Of a DNA stretch of 64,000 nucleotides, positions 53,737 to 61,457 are shown piece after piece. Source of the DNA: Treponema denticola (GTDB lineage Bacteria > Spirochaetota > Spirochaetia > Treponematales > Treponemataceae); assembly GCF_024400535.1 (NCBI RefSeq), contig NZ_CP038800.1:1798001-1862000 (forward strand). Reading direction: 5' to 3'. How positions within the stretch are numbered: the first letter of the stretch is position 1; each line of letters begins with the position of its first letter. Made by a program: the position numbers and the translations under genes. The notes below the pieces were generated by a model. The model searched no databases and was not told where the DNA came from. It worked only from the letters and a program-made list of their open reading frames with translations.

Positions 53737-55437
53737 ATGGAAATTTTAAGTTTTTCGTCATTCGGGTATGAAGGAGAATTGATTAAGGTCGAGGCAGATT
53801 TAAGGCGAGGCTTGCCGGTTATCGACATAGTGGGGCTACCCGGTTCTGCGGTAAAGGAAGCAAGGGATAGAATGAGGGCTGCTATCAGGAATTCGGGACT
53901 TGAATTTCCCGTAAGCAGGATACTGATAAATTTAAGCCCTGCCGATCAAAAAAAAGAAGGAAGCGGTTTCGATCTTCCTATTGCCATCGCCGTCCTAACT
54001 GCAAAAGAGGCAGAAAAAAATTCGGCAGAGGTTAAAGCAAAAGCTCAAACTATAATTCCCCAAGATGAAGACAGGGAGAAAGAATCCGTGATGATAATGG
54101 GCGAGCTTGAGCTTTCAGGCAGGGTAAGGCCTGTGCGCGGTCTCATAGGAGCTATCTCGGCAGCCCGTTCTCAAGGCATCAAATACTTTATAGTTCCAAA
54201 AGAAAACGAGGCCGAAGCCCTCATCGAAGACGGCATCAATGTATTCGGAGTGTCCGATTTAATCGAAGCTCTGGAATTTTTCTACCAAATAGAAAACGGG
54301 AAATTCAATACAAAGCCTCAGGGGTTAAAAAAAGAAAGCTTCCCCTATAAGGGAGCCGTACCTCTTTTTGTATGGAGCGATATGGAAGAACCGGAAGATT
54401 TCGATTTTCAAAAAGACTCAAAAAGCGAGTTCGGCTTGGTAAAAGGCTTTGAGGATATCCGCGGACAGGACGGCCTGATACGGGCATTAGAAATAGCGGC
54501 GGCAGGAGGGCATAACCTCATAGCCTACGGACCTCCCGGCTGCGGAAAGACCCTTTCTTTAAGCCGCTTTCCCCTCCTCCTCCCCGACATGGACGAAAAA
54601 ACAGCAATGGAAACAACCCGCATTTACAGCATCGCCGGTCTCTTGCCCCAATCGGCACCGAACCCCCGTCTTTTAAAAAGGCCGCCCTTTAGGATGCCTT
54701 CTCAAAATGCAAGTATGGAAGGCATCATAGGAGGAGCCGGAAAATGTATGCCGGGCGAAGTTTCCCTCGCTCACGGGGGCGTTCTTTTTTTAGATGAAGC
54801 CGCTCAATTTAAGGCAAGCGTTTTGCAAAGCCTCCGTGCCCCCTTAGAAACGGGAAGCGTAACCTTGAGCCGTGCCGGAAGAAGCAGCACCTTCCCTGCC
54901 CGCTTTCAGCTCCTTCTTGCAATTAACCCATGCCCCTGCGGCAACTTCGGGAGCCCCGGAAAGGTCTGCACCTGCCTCCCCTATGAAATCGAAAAATATT
55001 GGAAAAAACTTACAGCCCCCCTCTTGGACAGAATCGATATAAGGGTTCCGGTAATGCCGCCCAAACCTGAAAATATTTTGGCGGAGGCAAAATATTCTAC
55101 CCAAACGATGAGAGAAAAAATTAAAAACGCAAGGCTCATTCAATGGGAAAGATTAAAATTTACAAATAAGGAGAAAAAAGTGCAAAACATAATTTATGAA
55201 AACGCAAAACTTTCACCCCAAGAAACGGCTGAAGTTTGTAAAATGAGCGGCGAGGCGGAAAGATTTTTTTCCGTGATTGTTGACTCAAAAAAACTTTCGG
55301 GAAGAGGAAGCCACGCCCTCTTAAAAATATCCCGCACAATCGCCGACATCGAATCAAGCAAAAATATTTCTTTGGCCCATATCGAAGAAGCAGCAGCCTT
55401 GAGGCAGTGGATAAAGTATCTTCCGGATTTTTTATAG
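53737..55437 (+). CDS. comM: YifB/ComM-family Mg-chelatase-like AAA ATPase
   Basis: A 566-residue ComM-type protein, a helicase-like hexameric AAA+ ATPase that promotes branch migration during natural transformation. It begins with a Lon-like protease-fold domain (GLPVIDIVGLPGSAVKEARD), then Walker A YGPPGCGKT near residue 262 and Walker B GGVLFLDEAAQF, then NPCPCGNFGSP and CTCLPYEIEKYWKK, LLDRIDIRVPV. It is about 60 residues longer than typical (~505), with insertions near 85-115 and 190-235. AGGAG before ATG 53737 supports the start. A role in recombination of incoming DNA fits a naturally competent or recombining host. Confidence 0.92.
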   Translation: MEILSFSSFGYEGELIKVEADLRRGLPVIDIVGLPGSAVKEARDRMRAAIRNSGLEFPVSRILINLSPADQKKEGSGFDLPIAIAVLTAKEAEKNSAEVKAKAQTIIPQDEDREKESVMIMGELELSGRVRPVRGLIGAISAARSQGIKYFIVPKENEAEALIEDGINVFGVSDLIEALEFFYQIENGKFNTKPQGLKKESFPYKGAVPLFVWSDMEEPEDFDFQKDSKSEFGLVKGFEDIRGQDGLIRALEIAAAGGHNLIAYGPPGCGKTLSLSRFPLLLPDMDEKTAMETTRIYSIAGLLPQSAPNPRLLKRPPFRMPSQNASMEGIIGGAGKCMPGEVSLAHGGVLFLDEAAQFKASVLQSLRAPLETGSVTLSRAGRSSTFPARFQLLLAINPCPCGNFGSPGKVCTCLPYEIEKYWKKLTAPLLDRIDIRVPVMPPKPENILAEAKYSTQTMREKIKNARLIQWERLKFTNKEKKVQNIIYENAKLSPQETAEVCKMSGEAERFFSVIVDSKKLSGRGSHALLKISRTIADIESSKNISLAHIEEAAALRQWIKYLPDFL

Positions 55438-55504
55438 CCGGTTTTATTGCTTACCTCGTCTATTTGCAAAAATCATTTCAATAATGCCGCTGATGGCGAT
55501 GGTA

Positions 55505-56440
55505 TCAGATGCTTTCGATTTCCTCTTTGGTAAGGCCTGTAGCTTCTGCTATATTCTCAATTGACAATCCTAAACGGAATAAATTCCTTGCTGTTTCAAG
55601 TTTAGTTTTGTACACCCCATCGGAAAAACCTTGTTGTATTCCTTGCTGTATGCCAATTTTTAGACTTTCTTCTCTTTGTACTGCAATATCCGTATCATAA
55701 TCGTATTCGGCTACTAACATATTTATTACCTCCCGTGATTTTCTCTGTAAGTATTCTTTTAAAATTCCTTTTTCTATACATATTTTTATGGCATTTGTAA
55801 AACCGTTTTCAGAGTCAAGTTGTGTTTGATTTCTTACCTCTTCTACAAAGAGGCTGTATTCTTCAAGCGGTTTGCACACTGTTAGGATTTTATTTGCCTT
55901 ACCAGTATTTATGTTTAAAACTTGTACCGTAAGTTCCAGCGGCACTTGTTCCGGTTTTGTGATGAACGCATCGGACAGCTTTAATGTTGTATTTTCAGGA
56001 TAGTCTTCCTTACCGTTATAGAAAACATAAAACTCAGGTGTAGGTATTTTTGACAGTTTTCTTAAATATCTGTCAGTCGGAGCTTGCAGCTTTTCATAGA
56101 GCCTTGCTATGTATTCTAAAAATCGTAGAGGCATATTTTCGTTTATGGTGGATTGGTGTTCTGCAAGAATGATAATTTTACCATCTACAAGACAGGAAAC
56201 ATCATTGATTATGTTCATATACATGACATTATCGAGCCGTATATTTTCTACAGGAGACGAAAGCGGAAGGTGTGTACCGTGTAATGCATTGTAAAGCGAC
56301 AAAAAATTCTCTTTTGCAAATATACGGGCATCTGCTGCGTCGCACGGCAAAAAAGTGTCCTCGACGTATACCCGATACGCCTGCGGTACTTTTTTGCCTA
56401 ACTCCTTGCATCTGCTCCGCCTATTTGCAAAAGTACTCAT
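55505..56440 (-). CDS. Rpn-family recombination-promoting nuclease / putative transposase
   Basis: A 311-residue member of the Rpn (TIGR01784, PD-(D/E)xK) family. The pattern includes ENFLSLYNALHGTHLP, IILAEHQSTINENMPLRFLEYIARLYE and a C-terminal tail with GIQQGIQQGFSDGVYKTKLE. Members promote recombination or have nuclease activity and are numerous in Treponema genomes. The start is ATG 56440; directly before it lies the hairpin ACCGCCA-N4-TGGCGGT. The same family's start also appears at 56591, broken off by the hairpin block. Confidence 0.85.
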   Translation of the reverse strand: MSTFANRRSRCKELGKKVPQAYRVYVEDTFLPCDAADARIFAKENFLSLYNALHGTHLPLSSPVENIRLDNVMYMNIINDVSCLVDGKIIILAEHQSTINENMPLRFLEYIARLYEKLQAPTDRYLRKLSKIPTPEFYVFYNGKEDYPENTTLKLSDAFITKPEQVPLELTVQVLNINTGKANKILTVCKPLEEYSLFVEEVRNQTQLDSENGFTNAIKICIEKGILKEYLQRKSREVINMLVAEYDYDTDIAVQREESLKIGIQQGIQQGFSDGVYKTKLETARNLFRLGLSIENIAEATGLTKEEIESI

Positions 56441-56441
56441 A

Positions 56442-56591
56442 CTATATAACCGCCACGGATGGCGGTGGTTCCACGCAAATGCGATGTTTTGAGCTTTGCT
56501 CAAAACTCGAAGTCAACGACTGTACACGGATGTACAGTCGTTGACGGTCGACAAATACCGAGTCTTTATATTTTCTGTTTGCCGTACTCAT
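56442..56591 (-). pseudogene. Truncated 5' end of an Rpn-type gene
   Basis: ATG 56591 (GAGGAAA upstream) opens MSTANRKYKDSVFVD, the usual start of Treponema Rpn proteins, then runs into the triple hairpin repeat and stops at 56442, just before the intact copy. It is probably a gene copy interrupted by the repeat. Confidence 0.65.
56449..56545 (-). repeat. Triple-hairpin repeat inside Rpn remnant
   Basis: Three perfect inverted repeats in a row: ACCGCCA-N4-TGGCGGT (56449-56466), GTTTTGAGC-N3-GCTCAAAAC (56486-56506) and GTCAACGACTGTACA-N4-TGTACAGTCGTTGAC (56512-56545). Two of the loops read CGGA. On the minus strand hairpins three and two are joined by TTCGA and followed by ATCGCA, as in the element at 53620-53692. 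Confidence 0.8.
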
Positions 56592-56677
56592 AGCTATTTC
56601 CTCACTGGTTGTATTATACCACACTTTCAGCAATTTTGTAAGAGAATCAATCAATACTTTCAATACTTTTCGCACCC

Positions 56678-56707
56678 TTGCAGGAAACCTCTGAACTGTG
56701 ATATAAT
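56678..56707 (+). promoter_or_regulatory. Promoter of the phosphohexomutase operon
   Basis: TTGCAG (56678-56683) and TATAAT (56702-56707) are spaced 18 bases, 27 bases before the start codon, which has GGAGG upstream. Confidence 0.7.
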
Positions 56708-56734
56708 TATAAAGTTATAAACGGAGGACTTTTT

Positions 56735-58498
56735 ATGGATAAAAATGAAATATTAAATAGAGCAAAAAAATATGTTTCCGAAGAAAAGGAAGTAAAATTC
56801 TCAGAAGAGGTTAAGGCTTTAATCGAAAAAAACGATGAAAAAGAATTATATGACCGCTTTTATAGGGATTTGGAATTCGGAACGGCAGGTTTAAGGGGAA
56901 TCATAGGAGGCGGCACAAACCGCATGAATCCTTTAGTAATAAAAAATGCAACCCAAGGACTTGCGGATTATCTGATTGAAGCAAAGCCTGACAAGGCTAA
57001 GGCCGGTTCTTTAAGTGCCGTAATTGCCTACGACTCAAGACGCTTTTCGGATGTTTTTGCAAAAACGGCTGCTCTGATTTTTGCGGCAAACAATATCCGC
57101 TGTTACCTTTTTTCGAGCCTCAGGCCTACGCCGGAACTTTCTTATGCCATAAGGGAACTCGGCTGCGATACGGGAATTGTAGTAACAGCCTCGCACAACC
57201 CTCCGGAATACAACGGCTACAAGGCCTACTGGTCGGACGGAGCCCAGATTACCCCGCCCCATGATTCGGGCATCATCAAAAAGGTAGGAGAAGTTTCTTC
57301 AATCAAAATGATGAGCGAAGAAGAAGCTCTTAAAAACGGAAAGCTCGTAATAATCGATAAAGAAATCGATGAAAAATACTGGGCTATGCTTAAAAAGAAA
57401 ATCAGCCGTCAAGAAATTATTAAAAATATGGCTTCCAAGGTAAAGATAGTTTACACTCCCCTTCACGGAACGGGAGCTATGCATGTAGAAAAGGTTCTGG
57501 GAGAAATGGGCTTTAATGTTATAAGCGTTCCCGAACAGCGTGAACCTGACGGAAATTTCCCGACGGTAAGCTATCCCAATCCCGAAGACCCGAAAGCCTT
57601 AAAGATGGCCATGGATTTGGCTATAAAGGAAGGAGCCGATATTTTGATGGCCACCGATCCAGATGCCGACCGCTTTGCCTGTGCAGTAAAAAACGATGCA
57701 GGCGAAATGCAGCTTATAAGCGGCAACCAGATGGGAGCCCTCTTTGCGGATTATATCTGTCTTACATTAAAAGAACAAAATAAACTGCCTCAAAATGCCG
57801 CAATAGTACGCTCGATAGTAACCTCCCCCTTAAGCGATTTGATTGCGGCCTCTTACAATGTGCAAAGCGAAGAATGTCTTACCGGCTTTAAGTGGATATG
57901 CGGCGTTGCCGAAAGGATGGTAAGCACGGGCTCCCACTCCTATCTTTACGGTTATGAAGAAAGCTTCGGCTACAACTTCGGAACCGAGGTAAGAGATAAG
58001 GACGGTATTGCCTCTTCTGCAATTTGTGCCGAGATGACCCTCTATTGGAGGAGCAAGGGAAAGAGCCTCTTAGACAGGCTAAACGAAATCTTTTCTAAAT
58101 TTGCCTTTTACGGAGAAAAGACCATCAACATGGTATACCCGGGAGCAGAAGGCTTAAAGATTATGCAGGACATGATGGTAAGAGTGCGGAAAAGAAATTT
58201 AAGCGAAATTGCCGGCGTGAAGGTAAAAACCATCAGGGATATTCAGGAAAGTACGGAATATTCTCCTTTAGAACCTTCCAAAAAAACTACAGTTACTTTA
58301 CCTAAAAGCAATGTTCTTCAATATTATTTGGAAGACGGCTCCATAATATGCATAAGGCCCAGCGGCACCGAACCCAAGATAAAGATATACATAATCCATT
58401 CCGAAAAGGTTGTTTCATCGGTTGAAGAAGCTAAAAAACAATCGGATAAAAAGATTGCCGAATTTGAAAAAGAATTTAACGGGGTACTAAACACATAA
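56735..58498 (+). CDS. Phosphoglucomutase/phosphomannomutase
   Basis: A 587-residue alpha-D-phosphohexomutase. The catalytic phosphoserine motif TASHNPPEYNGYKAYW lies near 150, the metal-binding DPDADR near 308, the sugar-binding FGYNFGTEVRDKDGIASS follows, and the C-terminal RPSGTEPKIKIYI binds phosphate. It interconverts hexose 1- and 6-phosphates for glycolysis and sugar-nucleotide synthesis. Its TAATG end overlaps the exonuclease start by one base. Confidence 0.93.
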   Translation: MDKNEILNRAKKYVSEEKEVKFSEEVKALIEKNDEKELYDRFYRDLEFGTAGLRGIIGGGTNRMNPLVIKNATQGLADYLIEAKPDKAKAGSLSAVIAYDSRRFSDVFAKTAALIFAANNIRCYLFSSLRPTPELSYAIRELGCDTGIVVTASHNPPEYNGYKAYWSDGAQITPPHDSGIIKKVGEVSSIKMMSEEEALKNGKLVIIDKEIDEKYWAMLKKKISRQEIIKNMASKVKIVYTPLHGTGAMHVEKVLGEMGFNVISVPEQREPDGNFPTVSYPNPEDPKALKMAMDLAIKEGADILMATDPDADRFACAVKNDAGEMQLISGNQMGALFADYICLTLKEQNKLPQNAAIVRSIVTSPLSDLIAASYNVQSEECLTGFKWICGVAERMVSTGSHSYLYGYEESFGYNFGTEVRDKDGIASSAICAEMTLYWRSKGKSLLDRLNEIFSKFAFYGEKTINMVYPGAEGLKIMQDMMVRVRKRNLSEIAGVKVKTIRDIQESTEYSPLEPSKKTTVTLPKSNVLQYYLEDGSIICIRPSGTEPKIKIYIIHSEKVVSSVEEAKKQSDKKIAEFEKEFNGVLNT

Positions 58499-59151
58499 TG
58501 AGCTCTTACGATTGGATCAGTGCCGTCTATGATAAGGCGGTTTTTACGGCCTTCGATACCGAAACAACGGGCACGGAGGCCAAGGCAGAAAGAGTTGTCG
58601 AAATCGGCTGCGTAAAATTCGACATTCGCGGAGTTATCGCCCGCTACAATGTTCTAATTGACCCTGAAAAACCCATGCCTCCCGAAGCGGGCAAGGTAAA
58701 TCAGATAACCGATGAGATGCTTGCAGGCCAGCCTAAATTCGCAGAAGTTTTGCCCGACTTTTTGGACTTTATCCGCAACACAGTTTTGGTTGCCCATAAT
58801 GCAAGCTTCGATATAAACTTTATAAACTGCGAGCTTGAAAGGTGCGGAAAAACAAAGCTTACAAACAAGGTTTTTGACACCCTAACATTTGCACGCGAAA
58901 CCCTTCCGGGCTTACAAAGCTATGCCCTGCAAAACCTTGCAACACAGTTTGGCGTTCAAGCCGTAAATGCCCACCGTGCCGAGGACGATGCCAGAGTCTG
59001 TATGGAATTCTTCAAAATAGCCGTAAGCCATTTCTTTGAAAAAAACAAGGATATGCTTGACTATTATAAAAAGGATGTCGATATTTCCGAATATTTGAGC
59101 ACCAAGGACCCTGAAACGGACGGCGGCAAACTTGTTCAAAATTTATTTTAA
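58498..59151 (+). CDS. DEDDh 3'-5' exonuclease, DNA polymerase III epsilon-like
   Basis: A 217-residue exonuclease of the DnaQ/PolC-proofreading fold. The catalytic residues are visible in FTAFDTETTGTEA (Exo I), HNASFDINF (Exo II), and HRAEDDARVCMEFF (Exo III, the DEDDh His). LIDPEKPMPPEAGKVNQITD is a family block. It may proofread DNA synthesis or process RNA ends; as a separate small protein beside the mutase, a repair role is likely. It is translationally coupled to the gene before it. Confidence 0.9.
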   Translation: MSSYDWISAVYDKAVFTAFDTETTGTEAKAERVVEIGCVKFDIRGVIARYNVLIDPEKPMPPEAGKVNQITDEMLAGQPKFAEVLPDFLDFIRNTVLVAHNASFDINFINCELERCGKTKLTNKVFDTLTFARETLPGLQSYALQNLATQFGVQAVNAHRAEDDARVCMEFFKIAVSHFFEKNKDMLDYYKKDVDISEYLSTKDPETDGGKLVQNLF

Positions 59152-59168
59152 AAAGGCTCAAATTAAAA

Positions 59169-59211
59169 AAGCCTCGATTGATTCTTTTTTGAGAAGAACC
59201 AATCGAGGCTT
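59169..59211. terminator. Bidirectional terminator between exonuclease gene and pepF
   Basis: AAGCCTCGATTG (59169-59180) pairs with CAATCGAGGCTT (59200-59211) around a loop with an inner TTCTT/AAGAA stem. T-rich and A-rich flanks on the two sides suit both converging genes. Confidence 0.88.
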
Positions 59212-59238
59212 ATAAATATTTTATCAAAACAATAAGGC

Positions 59239-61032
59239 TTATTTTTTCTTTGCTTTTTTTACGAGCTTTTCAAATTCGCTTATCTGATCCGTAAAAATCT
59301 TTATGCCTTCTTTCCAGAAGTCCGGAGTTTCGATATTAAAGCCTGCACTCTTTGTTACCTTAACGGCATCCATCATACCGGTCTTTCTTAAAATATCCTC
59401 GTAAACGGAAGTAAACTTTTCTCCTTCCTTTTTATAGCGGTTATAAAGACCGAGAGCAAAAAGCTGACCGAAAGCATAGGGGAAGTTATAAAAGCCCAGG
59501 TCGGCAGAATAATAATGCCCCTTAACAAGCCACATATATGGATGAAGCAATTTAGAATCAAGCCCGTTTCCATAGCTTTTCTTTTGAGCTTCAAGCATCA
59601 GGCGGCAGCAGTCTTCAGCTGTGAGTTCATGCTTTTCCCTTTCTTCCATAAAGGAGCGTTCAAAATAAAAACGAGAAAGAATATCGATCAATACCTGACA
59701 TCCATCTTGAAGATGAATTTCCAATAGAGCCGTTTTTTGCTCTTCATTCATTTTTTTAATTTCGCTTTCAAACAAAATGGTTTCTGCAAAAATAGAAGCT
59801 GTCTCGGCAAGGGTCATAGGATAGCTTTGATTTATTACGGGCATATCCTTTACAACATTAAAGTGAAAGGCATGTCCCAGCTCGTGCGCTAAGGTACTTA
59901 CAGAAGAAAAAGAGCCGTCGAAGTTGCAAAGAACCCTGGGTTCCTTTGTTACGGGAAAATGAGTACAGTAGGCTCCGCCGACCTTGCCGTTGCGTACCTC
60001 GCCGTCTATCCAGTTGGAGGCAAAGGCCTTTTTTGCAAAGTCTCCCATGTTCTTTGAAAATGAAGAAAAGTTTTCGATTACCAATGCCTTTGCTTCTTCC
60101 CAAGTATATGTCGGAAATGATTTTGAAACCGGAGCAAAGAGGTCATAAAAGGGTAAATCCTTTTTGCCTAAGAGCATGGCCTTAGCCTTTAAATACTTTC
60201 TCCATGCAGGAAGAGAATCTTCGATGGCGGAAATTAATGAGTCAAGAGTTTTTTGAGTTATATTTGCCTGCTTTACAGATTTTTCGATTGTGCCGCCCTT
60301 CCAGTTACGCCTTTTATTTAAGGTGATGGAAGTTCCCTTTACGCCGTTCAAGGCTGCGGCAACGGGCTTTTCTATGGACTTGCAAAGCTCAAGTTCTTTT
60401 TTAAAAGCCTTTTCGCGGACAGCCTCATCCTTATCGTAGGCCATCGCTCTAAGCTGAACCAAGGTTTTTTCTTCCTTAGTTTTTTCATCCCAAATACATG
60501 AAGCTGTGGAAGTCATCGTGCTCTGTAATTTGCTCCAAGCCGAAGCACCGGAGCGGGCAAGATCGGCAGCCAAGGCTTCCTCTTCTTCGCTCATCTGTTT
60601 TTTTTGCCAAAACAAGGTATTTTCCAAATAGAAAGAAGCATATTTTAAATCCTTGTCGTTTTTAATCAAGGCCTTTACCTCTTTGGAAACGGAAGCCAAG
60701 ATATTCGAAAAGCGCACTCCAAGGGGCGTAAACGGAACAAAGAGAGCCGATATCGAGTTAAGCTCAGATAAAGCTTCCTTGTTTTCGGTATCGGTTGTAT
60801 ACACGGCCGAAGCATAGGCATAAAGAGTTTCAGCTTCGGCATTAAATTCGTTTAAAATATCCAAAGCTTTTACCAGCCATTTTTTTAAGTCCTTTCCTGA
60901 AAAAGCCTTTAAGTGTTTTTCAAACTTGGAAGTCAATGCAGGAATTTTCTTTTTTGATTCCGCATATTTTTTTGATTTAAAATCGGGATAAATATTTTTT
61001 AAATCCCATCTCGGTGCAGTTTTGTTTTGCAT
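59239..61032 (-). CDS. pepF: Oligoendopeptidase F (M3 metallopeptidase)
   Basis: A 597-residue thimet-like zinc peptidase that degrades short peptides in the cytosol. The HELGHAFHF motif (HExxH) lies near residue 380, with a third ligand in ETASIFAETIL downstream. The N-terminus WDLKNIYPDFKSKK and the domain with YCTHFPVTKEPRVLCNFDGS match the family. The ATG 61032 follows GGAG. No signal peptide. Confidence 0.93.
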   Translation of the reverse strand: MQNKTAPRWDLKNIYPDFKSKKYAESKKKIPALTSKFEKHLKAFSGKDLKKWLVKALDILNEFNAEAETLYAYASAVYTTDTENKEALSELNSISALFVPFTPLGVRFSNILASVSKEVKALIKNDKDLKYASFYLENTLFWQKKQMSEEEEALAADLARSGASAWSKLQSTMTSTASCIWDEKTKEEKTLVQLRAMAYDKDEAVREKAFKKELELCKSIEKPVAAALNGVKGTSITLNKRRNWKGGTIEKSVKQANITQKTLDSLISAIEDSLPAWRKYLKAKAMLLGKKDLPFYDLFAPVSKSFPTYTWEEAKALVIENFSSFSKNMGDFAKKAFASNWIDGEVRNGKVGGAYCTHFPVTKEPRVLCNFDGSFSSVSTLAHELGHAFHFNVVKDMPVINQSYPMTLAETASIFAETILFESEIKKMNEEQKTALLEIHLQDGCQVLIDILSRFYFERSFMEEREKHELTAEDCCRLMLEAQKKSYGNGLDSKLLHPYMWLVKGHYYSADLGFYNFPYAFGQLFALGLYNRYKKEGEKFTSVYEDILRKTGMMDAVKVTKSAGFNIETPDFWKEGIKIFTDQISEFEKLVKKAKKK

Positions 61033-61457
61033 TAGTATCTCCTTATCAATTGATGGTTCTCCATAGATTGAAAATAATTTTATATTATAAGAGAGCTTAT
61101 GTCAATAATATATAATATTTAAAACCGTATGCGAAAGGTTCGAATAGAGGTATCGGCGGCTTTAGAACAATAGTGTCGAAACGAATCGTTTATTGCAAAT
61201 TTTTCACGAGATCGTCTCATGTAGAGCTGAAACATGTGCCCTATTACGGCACTAATAGGCGGCATAGTATGTCAATACGAATAGAACGCCGCCGGCAGCC
61301 TTAAAAGCGTAGCCACCCCGCTGTTGTTCGAAAGCAAAAAATTAATAAAAAACGAGCTTTAAATTCTTATGTGCAGTCTTTTAAATTTACCCATACTGTG
61401 ATATACTGTACCCATTGTTTTGAAAATATAATTACGGCAAGATAGAAAGAGGAAAAA
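61033..61457. other. Intergenic region with several inverted repeats
   Basis: This 425-base gap has no gene I can support. It is locally richer in GC than its surroundings and contains inverted repeats: AAACG-N3-CGTTT (61179-61191), CATGT-N9-ACATG (61219-61237), CCTATTA-N6-TAATAGG (61240-61259) and GGCGGC-N24-GCCGCC (61258-61293). It may hold an RNA, a decayed element or an attachment site. Candidate -10 boxes lie before 61458. Confidence 0.45.

Noticed and set aside
53620-56545. attC sites of a chromosomal integron
   Set aside because: No integrase and no array of small cassettes adjoin, and the expected attC core was not recognised in the stems.
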